NCBI GenBank assembly: GCA_937919655.1
Contig: CALFPJ010000077.1
Coordinates: 1 to 64,000, forward strand
DNA length: 64,000 nt
From: an uncultured Gemmatimonadales bacterium
GTDB lineage: Bacteria; Gemmatimonadota; Gemmatimonadetes; Longimicrobiales; Gaopeijiaceae
Direction of reading: 5' to 3'
The position numbers and the translations under genes are program-made. The notes under the pieces are model-generated. The model was given only the letters and a program-made list of their open reading frames with translations, was not told where the DNA came from and made no database searches. Within the stretch, counting starts at the first letter, position 1. Every line of letters starts with the position of its first letter. Shown here one piece after another: positions 58,285-64,000 of this stretch.

Positions 58285-58382
58285 TTCTAACGTTCTGCGT
58301 TTCTGCTGCGCGGCCAATGCGCATCCCGAGCGCCGCAGGAGCGAGCCGTCAGGCCTTCCGCGACAGCAAACGCTCGTTAGGA
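58285..58382 (-). other. integron attC recombination site
   Basis: A 98-bp imperfect palindrome. Its ends carry the core sites: TTCTAAC (58285-58291) and GTTAGGA (58376-58382). Inner arms GCGTTTCTGCTGCGCGG and CCGCGACAGCAAACGC are complementary except for a few bulges, as in cassette attC sites that recombine as folded single strand. The stop codon TAA of the adjacent cassette ORF (58377-58379) lies inside one core site, the usual cassette arrangement. The integrase gene is not in the window. Confidence 0.8.
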
Positions 58383-58952
58383 CGCAGCGGTGGTCGACTC
58401 CACCCCTTGGAGCGCTATCTGCTCCGCTCGGCGCATCTCGGGAGGCTCGAGTCCATCCATCCACTGCTGGAAGGCCAGGCTGAAAAGCGGCGGCCGCTCT
58501 GACCAGTATTGCTGGATTCCGGGCGCCGTGAAGTACAACTCACCCAGGCGCCCCCAGCCCTGCCACACTTCTGGCTCCATTGCGCCCTTGGAGAACTGGT
58601 AGTGCATGTTCTCGAACGTTTTGAGGAAGTTCAGCATTAGCACAACAAACCTGGCCCTGCCGTCATCGTCTAGAGCGTTCATGTCTTCGACGCCCTTGCT
58701 GAAAATGCGCACCATGACAGGGTCGTCGATCAAGGACTGGTTCCAGTGTCTGATCCCCTTGACGGCGTCAGCGGACGCCGCCCTACTCAGCGCCATCGTG
58801 TTGTGGCGCACCTGCGCAGCCACGTAGACGAGCGAAAGAACCACCGCGATCGCGCCCAGCACTTCACCAATCGCGCCTATGGCTGTCCAGTTCGCCCTAG
58901 CTCCTAGCGTTGCGTTCTCACGTCTTTGGAATTCTGCTGCGGGACCCACCAT
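58377..58952 (-). CDS. integron-cassette hypothetical protein with an N-terminal membrane helix
   Basis: About 191 residues if started at ATG 58952. The segment NWTAIGAIGEVLGAIAVVLS forms a membrane helix, followed by LVYVAAQVRHNTMALSRAAS, a soluble helical part and the stop codon inside the attC site. This is a frequent type of environmental integron cassette protein that I recall from many metagenomes, of unknown function. The ancestral start was probably just before NWTAIG, where GCG now occurs in place of GTG after an AGGAG-like ribosome site; the upstream ATG lies inside the neighbouring degenerate attC. Translation is therefore uncertain. Confidence 0.6.
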   Translation of the reverse strand: MVGPAAEFQRRENATLGARANWTAIGAIGEVLGAIAVVLSLVYVAAQVRHNTMALSRAASADAVKGIRHWNQSLIDDPVMVRIFSKGVEDMNALDDDGRARFVVLMLNFLKTFENMHYQFSKGAMEPEVWQGWGRLGELYFTAPGIQQYWSERPPLFSLAFQQWMDGLEPPEMRRAEQIALQGVESTTAAS

Positions 58953-59034
58953 GCGTTCACAGATCGCGAGCCGCAAGGCGAGTACTCCCGGACCCACGAG
59001 CCCACTCCGAGACAGCAGCAAACGCTTATTAAAT
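58903..59034 (-). other. degenerate second attC-like site
   Basis: Read on the minus strand, GCGTTTGCTGCTGTC (59025-59011) and GCAGCAGAATTCC (58956-58944) resemble the inner arms of the attC at 58285-58382, and the ends read AATAAGC and GCTAGG in place of AAC and GTTAGG. Core sites are mutated, so it is probably inactive. It separates the two cassette genes. Confidence 0.45.
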
Positions 59035-59316
59035 GGCCCCTGCCTGCGTGGTGACCTGCCATATCGGGAGCGTCGCGCGGTCCTCAACGCCGGCCACCAA
59101 TCGCCTCCTCAACCCGCAACCCGTCGATCGAGTCCCGCACGTAACGCTCGCCCTCCTTCACATCGTCGGAAAGCGCACCCATGTATTCGAGCTCTCGAAC
59201 TCGATCCCCGAGGCTCTCCCAAAACGAATCTGCCGCCAAGGCGATGAGCACCCCGAGGACGATCACGCCAACTCTAGGAGACGTCGAGCGGCATTCTTCC
59301 TCCTGCCTTCGCTCAT
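59029..59316 (-). pseudogene. decayed cassette gene for a small membrane protein
   Basis: From ATG 59316 the frame reads MSEGRRKNAARRLLELA and would continue VIVLGVLIALAADSFWESLG (about 59265-59200) after restoring one missing base; a further shift near 59090 leads to LPIWQVTTQAGAI and a TAA (59031-59029) adjoining the degenerate attC. The pattern 'basic N-terminus, one helix VIVLGVLIALAADS' is common among integron-cassette proteins. With two frameshifts it is a broken gene. Identity beyond that is unknown. Confidence 0.55.
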
Positions 59317-59622
59317 TCGGGTCCCTCCAGGTGTTCGGGTGAGGATCTCAAGATTAAGAGCCCGTTCCAGACTCACCGGAGGGTCGGGGCCACCAAACCA
59401 GCGTATCTATCGCCCCGCCGGTTCGATCTCCACACGGGTGAGGTCGACGCTCCGGCCACATACCCCAGGTACGGAGCCGCCTACAACTCGCGCCCGACGC
59501 CAAGAGAGTGGCTGGGGTGTCGGGAAGAGGGCGCAGGAGTCAGCAACATCATCGCGCCGCCTCGAGCGAATCACGTCGCGACCGAATCCCCACGGCGGGA
59601 CGCATCTTGGTCCGGGCCCGAT
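59317..59622. other. gap without a recognisable gene
   Basis: Three hundred and six bases between the cassette remnant and the CPXCG gene. Frames exist in both directions but show no family resemblance, no good ribosome site and no attC arms that I can see. It may hold degraded cassette sequence. Confidence 0.5.
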
Positions 59623-59895
59623 CTAATCCAGCGGATCCAACTCCGCCATAGAGATTCCGTCCTTGTCGACCGTCACGCGCACGGCGGATGGACGGCAGCA
59701 CACGGAGCAGTCCTCAACGTACTCCTGATGTCCACCACCCGCGGGGTCGACGAATATCTCCATCGACTCGCCGCAATGAGGACAGGAACACTCGACGGCT
59801 CCACCGACCTCAAATTCCTCGAAATCCTCATCGCCATCGTCATCGGCGGCCGATCCTCCGCCGAACATGGCGGACAGCAGGTCATTCGAACTCAT
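59623..59895 (-). CDS. CPXCG-motif cysteine-rich protein
   Basis: A 90-residue protein of the CPXCG family: an acidic, Gly-rich N-terminus (AADDDGDEDFEEFEVGG), the motif VECSCPHCGESMEIFVDPAG with CPHCG, and VEDCSVCCRPSAVRVTV. The four Cys likely coordinate zinc. Family function is unknown; it may be a small regulatory metalloprotein. Its ATG (59895) overlaps the stop of the PPM phosphatase by 4 bp, so both are co-translated. Confidence 0.88.
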   Translation of the reverse strand: MSSNDLLSAMFGGGSAADDDGDEDFEEFEVGGAVECSCPHCGESMEIFVDPAGGGHQEYVEDCSVCCRPSAVRVTVDKDGISMAELDPLD

Positions 59896-60809
59896 GGTGC
59901 GCCCACCTTTGGGACCGCGCGTCCCACAATGAGGGTGATATTGTCCCTTCCTCCGGCATCGAGTGCATCCTGAAGGAGGTCTTCACAAACCTGACGTGCG
60001 GACGTCATGGCCATCAGGCGTTCCCTGATGTGATCGTCCGAGAGGTGCTTTGTGAGTCCGTCGCTGCACAGGAGATGCACCATGTTCCAATCATTGTCGA
60101 TCACCGTCACCACCGGGTGAGACTCGGTACCACCAATCGAGCTCGACAACAGGCGTGCCCAGCGGGTACCCGCCGCTTGTTCAGGCTCCAGGGCACCAGA
60201 ATCGACGAGCTCCTGAGCAACGGTCTGGTCGCGGGACACCTGCCGCAGTTCCTCCCCCGCGAGCGTGTAGTAGCGGCTGTCGCCAACCTGCACGAGATAC
60301 ACCTTGGGCCACACGCCAATGAAGATGGTTAGCGTGGTCGCGAATACACCGAGTGACGGGTCGGCCTTCTGTGCCTCCAAGAGATGGTCGTGCGCCCGAA
60401 AGGCGGCCCCGGTGAGTTCCGTCGCAAACTCGTCCCTATCTCGGTCTTCTGACGCGTAGTAAGCATCCACGCACTGGCTGAGGTAAAGGGTCGTCGCTTC
60501 GACCGCGAGGCGGCTCGCTTGTGGGCCACCCCCCACCCCCCCCACGCCGTCGGCCACCATGGCCACGACCGCCAGACGATCTCCAGAGCGCGGCGCAGAC
60601 GGCAGACCGGTAAGGCTCGTGAGATGCACCTCCATCTGCTCGTGAAGAGAGCAGACCAGGAACTGGTCCTGATTCTCTTTGCGCCGCATACCCACGTGCG
60701 TCACCCCATAGACGTCGATCTCATCGTCTGCGGGGGCGCTGGACGGGTCCAAGGGGAGGGTTATCTCAGACAACTTATCCAACCGGCCTTCGCATCTGCC
60801 CGATCTCAT
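59892..60809 (-). CDS. PPM-type Ser/Thr protein phosphatase
   Basis: A 305-residue PP2C. Metal-binding motifs are all seen: RRKENQDQFLV (Asp of motif 1), MVADGVGGVGGG (motif 2, DGxGG), VGDSRYY, LLCSDGLTKHL (motif 8 Asp) and GRDNITLIV (motif 11 Asp). Cytoplasmic, without membrane helix. It dephosphorylates Ser/Thr on proteins phosphorylated by Hanks kinases, none of which is in the window. ATG 60809 overlaps the S9 peptidase end by 35 bp; TTG at 60782 or 60773 is an alternative. The three genes 63090-59623 form an overlapping minus-strand group. Confidence 0.9.
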   Translation of the reverse strand: MRSGRCEGRLDKLSEITLPLDPSSAPADDEIDVYGVTHVGMRRKENQDQFLVCSLHEQMEVHLTSLTGLPSAPRSGDRLAVVAMVADGVGGVGGGPQASRLAVEATTLYLSQCVDAYYASEDRDRDEFATELTGAAFRAHDHLLEAQKADPSLGVFATTLTIFIGVWPKVYLVQVGDSRYYTLAGEELRQVSRDQTVAQELVDSGALEPEQAAGTRWARLLSSSIGGTESHPVVTVIDNDWNMVHLLCSDGLTKHLSDDHIRERLMAMTSARQVCEDLLQDALDAGGRDNITLIVGRAVPKVGAP

Positions 60810-63090
60810 ACCCTTTGGGTGGCTCGGCCCCCAATAGGTGCCGGACGAAGTAGTCCCAGCGCCTCCGCATCATATACGGTTCGTTGCCGAAGCCGTGGCT
60901 GCGGTTGGGTAGCAGGAGCAGGTCGAAGTCTTTGTTGGCATCGATAAGCGCGTTGACGACGAGCATGGTGTTGGAGGGCGGCACGTTGGTGTCCAGCGTG
61001 CCATGCGCAATCAGTAGCTTGCCCTCGAGGTTCTCGGCTAGCAGGTGGTTTGCCTGATTATCGTAATTGGTGGTGCCGTCTGGGTTCACCTCCAGCAAAC
61101 CCTGCCACTTCTCGCCCCAATCATCCTCGTAGTTTCGGTTGTCGTGGTTCCCGGCCTGAGACACCGCGACATCGTAGAAATCCGGATAACGCATGATCCC
61201 GTCTGCGGCGGCGAAGCCTCCTCCGGAGTGCCCGAAGATGCCGACCGTCTCGACGTCGATCCACGAATGGCGTTCCGCCAGCTGCCGGATCCCTCCCATC
61301 TGATCCGGAAGGCCATTGTCTCCCATGTTGCCGTAGTACGCCTCATGGAACGCCTTGGAACGACCTGGTGTGCCCATGGCATCCAGTTCGATGACGACGA
61401 AACCCAACTCCGCGATCGCCTGCAGGTCCCGATGCGACGAGCGGAAGCTCCTGCTGCCCACGCTCCCGCTCTGGGGACCCGGGTAGAGATAGTTCACGAC
61501 CGGATATTTCTTGTTCTCGTCGAAGGACGAGGGCCGAAAGAGGAGACCGTACAAGTCGGTGTCACCGTCTCGGGTCTTTACGCTGAACGGCATGGGCGGT
61601 TGCCACCCTGAGGCCGTCAACGCCGACACATCTGATTGCTCGAGCGTCATCACCGCGCGTCCGTCCTTGTCCCGCAGTACCGTGGTCGGCGGCACGACCG
61701 GAGTCGAATAGGAGTCGACCAAGTAGCTCCCGTCCGGCGAAAACGAAGCGACGTGATTGGCGCTGTCAGGTGTGAGCAGCTGGACGTCTTCCCTGTCCAA
61801 ATTGAGACGATAGAAATACTGGAAGTACGGGTCGCCAGCCTCTCGTTCGTTGCCCATGACGGTGAGCGTACGAGCCGCCTCATCGATGTCGAGAATCGAG
61901 CTGACGTTCCAATCCCCGCTCGTGACCTGCCTTTTCACAGATCCCGTCTGCGCATCGTACAGGTAGAGGTGCCCCCAGTTGGCTCGCTGGCTGAACCACA
62001 GAATCTCATTCGAGTCGGACAGATACCTCCAGCCGTTGGACTCGAAGAAGGTCTCCTCGACCTCCTCGAAGACGTCCCGGACTTCACCCGTGGACACCTC
62101 CGCAATGCGGACCTTGGCGCTCTTATGGTCCCGCGACGAAGAAACGAACGCGAGGGTCTCGCTGTCCGACGCCCACTCCACGTCGCCGAAGGAGCCGCCA
62201 CACGCGATGTGGTCGCTGCACGTCGATCGATGCTGATCAGGCGGCATCTGGAAGCGCACCATCTGATCCCCTCCAGGGCGGTCCATGTCGATCACCACGC
62301 GGCTGATCCTGAAAATCACCGAGTCCTCCGGCATCGGATATCGCCACGTATCGACTTCGGGGTGCCCCACCTTGGTGCTCGCGAGCGACATGTAGCCGAC
62401 CCCGCGGGAGTCATGCTGGAACGTCGCGATCTTCCGCGAGTCCGGCGACCATTTGACGATGGGGCCCGGGCCGCGTGTCCACCCGGCATTGTCGGTCCCA
62501 TAGCCAAAGTCATCGATGCCATCGAACGTCACTTGCGCCTCGGCACGACTCTCCTGATCACGTACCCAAAGATTGTGCTCACGAATGAACACAGCGCTAC
62601 GCCCGTCCGGGGAGACAACCTCAGACCGGGACGGCGTCGCGGCCGCGTCGTCACCTGGGAGCGCTCGGCATACATAGGACCGCAGGTCGCAGGCGTACAT
62701 GGCGCCATCCTCAAGCGCGACCCATACGCCGCGCTCGCGGAACGCCATCTCTTCGATAGGGAGTGCCGAGGTGAGGAGGGTCTCCCCCGCGACCGTACTC
62801 AGCCCAGATGCCATCCGTTGATGATCGAACGCGAGGCTCCGGGTTTCTGCAGTCGGATCGACCAACACAAACTGGGCCCCCTGCGGGGTCTGGTTCCTGT
62901 ACCAGAAGCGGCCGTCCTCCATCCAATGCGGCCGGACCTGAGCGCCGTAAACCAAAGGACTCGTGTGCTCGTCGAGTGTACGTTCAGCCCGAGCATAGTC
63001 CTCCGCCGTGAGTTGGCGAGGAGCCTCTTGAGACGCGGCCGGAACGACGGCAAGAGCGGACAGGAACAGCAGAGCGGCAATGGGCCGCAT
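60775..63090 (-). CDS. secreted S9 family (DPP IV-like) prolyl oligopeptidase
   Basis: A 771-residue exported serine peptidase. Signal peptide (MRPIAALLFLSALAVVPAASQ), a beta-propeller from about 50-470 (DPTAETRSLAFDHQRMASGL, VSPDGRSAVFIREHNLWVRD), and the C-terminal catalytic alpha/beta-hydrolase domain: nucleophile in GHSGGGFAA, Asp in HGTLDTNVP, His in PNRSHGFG. It resembles dipeptidyl peptidase IV in length and layout, releasing dipeptides after proline. ATG 63090 gives the signal peptide; the frame is open to 63297 without homology. It overlaps the phosphatase gene. Confidence 0.92.
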   Translation of the reverse strand: MRPIAALLFLSALAVVPAASQEAPRQLTAEDYARAERTLDEHTSPLVYGAQVRPHWMEDGRFWYRNQTPQGAQFVLVDPTAETRSLAFDHQRMASGLSTVAGETLLTSALPIEEMAFRERGVWVALEDGAMYACDLRSYVCRALPGDDAAATPSRSEVVSPDGRSAVFIREHNLWVRDQESRAEAQVTFDGIDDFGYGTDNAGWTRGPGPIVKWSPDSRKIATFQHDSRGVGYMSLASTKVGHPEVDTWRYPMPEDSVIFRISRVVIDMDRPGGDQMVRFQMPPDQHRSTCSDHIACGGSFGDVEWASDSETLAFVSSSRDHKSAKVRIAEVSTGEVRDVFEEVEETFFESNGWRYLSDSNEILWFSQRANWGHLYLYDAQTGSVKRQVTSGDWNVSSILDIDEAARTLTVMGNEREAGDPYFQYFYRLNLDREDVQLLTPDSANHVASFSPDGSYLVDSYSTPVVPPTTVLRDKDGRAVMTLEQSDVSALTASGWQPPMPFSVKTRDGDTDLYGLLFRPSSFDENKKYPVVNYLYPGPQSGSVGSRSFRSSHRDLQAIAELGFVVIELDAMGTPGRSKAFHEAYYGNMGDNGLPDQMGGIRQLAERHSWIDVETVGIFGHSGGGFAAADGIMRYPDFYDVAVSQAGNHDNRNYEDDWGEKWQGLLEVNPDGTTNYDNQANHLLAENLEGKLLIAHGTLDTNVPPSNTMLVVNALIDANKDFDLLLLPNRSHGFGNEPYMMRRRWDYFVRHLLGAEPPKGYEIGQMRRPVG

Positions 63091-63187
63091 CACAGCCTCC
63101 GGCGGGTAGTCCAACGGTGTACGTAGTGGAGCGCCCAACATCAGTCCGCAGGTACCGGGAACGCAACGCATAAGACCTACCCGTCTT

Positions 63188-63637
63188 CTAAGAGCCCGAC
63201 CCGAAAACGGGCGCGCAAGAATCACCCTCTTGTCCGGGCGTCTCCAACCCCACCCAAAGCAGTAACGTCGTGTCGCGGGGCTCGCTCCAGCGGACATCCA
63301 CGCTGAGCTGTGCCCGCTGTCCCGTCTGATACCGGAAGGTCACAGGCTCGCCGCCTGGCACGCTCGCTTCAAGGAGGCCGTCACCGAGGGGGTCCCGTGC
63401 GGTGATGTCCCACCGCCCCGAGTGGCCGGGGTAAACCTGCATGCACCCGACGAGGGTCAGCCCCAAAGTGGGAATTGCGGACGTCAGTAGCATGCCCTGG
63501 CCGCCCTCGATCGGGATCCTGACCCACCCGCCTCCCTGCCGGACGCTCTGCAATAGTTCGACTACGGACTGTCCGCTGGCAGGCCCTGGCGCCCCTCCAA
63601 GCAGGAGCACAACCAGCAAGGGTGTGAGAATCCGCAT
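63188..63637 (-). CDS. secreted hypothetical protein
   Basis: A 149-residue protein with a clean signal peptide (MRILTPLLVVLLLGGAPGPASGQ) and a small beta-rich domain (GGGWVRIPIEGGQGMLLTSA, GEPVTFRYQTGQRAQLSVDV), plus a late Cys. No domain is recognised; it may bind the envelope. It lies 97 bp upstream of the S9 peptidase on the same strand. Confidence 0.75.
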   Translation of the reverse strand: MRILTPLLVVLLLGGAPGPASGQSVVELLQSVRQGGGWVRIPIEGGQGMLLTSAIPTLGLTLVGCMQVYPGHSGRWDITARDPLGDGLLEASVPGGEPVTFRYQTGQRAQLSVDVRWSEPRDTTLLLWVGLETPGQEGDSCAPVFGSGS

Positions 63638-63673
63638 CGTATTACCGGTAAAGTGAAAGCAATTCGTCTGGCA

Positions 63674-64000
63674 TCAGAACGCCATCATGTACGTGCCCTT
63701 GATCGTCAGACCCCGTCCCGGTGATATCGCTTCTCCGGTGTTGAACCGCTGCTCGTTGAAGACGACGAAAATGTCGGAGAGCGGACGGTGAATGAGGTTG
63801 AAGCGCACGTTGGTGTTCATGCGCTTCGAACTGGGGTCATACTGCACGAGCCCGTCGATGAACATGTTGGTGTTGAACGAATAGTTCGTGCGAAACGTCC
63901 AGAACGTTCGCGTGAACTCGTCGTCGGGCAGGTCGAGCTCCGCGTGGGTCCGTTGCAGACTGGCCTCAAGGAAGAACTTGTACGACGGCCGCAAGGTGAG
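63674..64000 (-). CDS. C-terminal part of a DUF5916 outer-membrane protein (partial)
   Basis: The frame is open across the right edge of the window; the visible 106 residues and more are the barrel end of a DUF5916-type protein: LRPSYKFFLEASLQRTHAEL, RTFWTFRTNYSFNTNMFIDG and LVQYDPSSKRMNTNVRFNLI, ending in ITIKGTYMMAF-like terminal aromatic residue typical of outer-membrane strands. The conserved 'QYDPSSK..NTNVRFN..HRPLSDIFVVFNEQR' tail is diagnostic as I remember it. It is a paralogue of the protein at 45050-47413, although sequences differ. Confidence 0.82.
   Translation of the reverse strand, partial: LTLRPSYKFFLEASLQRTHAELDLPDDEFTRTFWTFRTNYSFNTNMFIDGLVQYDPSSKRMNTNVRFNLIHRPLSDIFVVFNEQRFNTGEAISPGRGLTIKGTYMMAF

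Noticed and set aside
59317-59622. Missing N-terminal half of the VOC gene on the far side of the cassettes
   Set aside because: Minus-strand reading of the gap gave no VOC-like strands, so reconstruction was not possible.
61636-63126. Nearly 500-codon plus-strand frame opposite the S9 peptidase
   Set aside because: Its residues are the low-complexity antisense of a clear peptidase; no signal or family.
1-64000. tRNA, rRNA and CRISPR arrays
   Set aside because: No clover-leaf or 16S/23S landmarks and no regularly spaced repeats were found by eye; a covariance search would be needed to be sure for short tRNAs.

Overview
The window is about 64 kb of GC-rich (visually about 60-65%) bacterial chromosome. 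It is densely coded on both strands with very short gaps and many 4-base start/stop overlaps. The content suggests a Gemmatimonadota-like aerobic heterotroph: many secreted or lipoprotein peptidases and amidohydrolases, DUF5916 outer-membrane proteins, PadR plus 'orphan' MacB/FtsX-like permeases, a PQQ dehydrogenase and multihaem cytochromes. This assignment is inferred from gene-family flavour only; no rRNA or tRNA was found.

Layout. 1-266: nothing recognised. 0.3-9.1 kb: a stand-alone TipAS drug-binding protein behind a textbook MerR-type promoter, a Ca2+/cation antiporter, the tail of a decayed Ku gene, a GH20 lipoprotein, a DinB-like protein, a POT peptide transporter, a PadR remnant, a tiny membrane protein, a cytochrome/YceI/DUF5777 operon and a permease fragment. 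9.4-18.8 kb: D-aminoacylase-type amidohydrolase, endonuclease/phosphatase-fold protein, succinate-semialdehyde-type dehydrogenase, DDAH-like amidinohydrolase, and a 1370-residue protein that fuses a second amidohydrolase to a sortilin/BNR beta-propeller. 18.8-27 kb: MarR-GNAT fusion with a methyltransferase, PadR with an ABC permease interrupted by a stop codon, and a dihaem cytochrome overlapping an octahaem-TPR lipoprotein. 27-35 kb: amidase, prolyl-tRNA-editing-like protein with an alpha/beta hydrolase, PQQ dehydrogenase, degenerate GGDEF protein, a DinB pseudogene with a cupin, and a lipoprotein phosphodiesterase. 35-43.5 kb: a possible structured RNA, threonine ammonia-lyase, an RhlE-type helicase, a tyrosine phosphatase, an aminotransferase, a DEAD-box relative that has lost its ATPase motifs, and HU. 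43.7-49.5 kb: a twice-frameshifted K+ channel, a DUF5916 protein, a NudC-type Nudix hydrolase and an outer-membrane barrel. 49.6-55.8 kb: a minus-strand operon pairing an asparagine-synthetase-like ligase, a radical SAM protein resembling archaeal RaSEA, and a flavin-dependent halogenase-like enzyme; this is the best candidate for an undescribed pathway. 55.9-57.9 kb: cyclophilin and M20 peptidase. 57.9-59.3 kb: remnants of integron gene cassettes, with one well-formed attC site. 59.6-64 kb: CPXCG protein, PPM phosphatase, S9 peptidase, a secreted unknown and a partial DUF5916 protein.

A recurring theme is gene breakage. Eight loci are truncated, frameshifted or stopped (Ku, PadR, permease, ADOP, DinB, K+ channel, cassette gene, VOC). 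Some are single-base lesions that could be sequence errors rather than biology. Metabolically the window points to scavenging of peptides, D-amino acids and amino sugars, coupled to respiratory c-type cytochromes.
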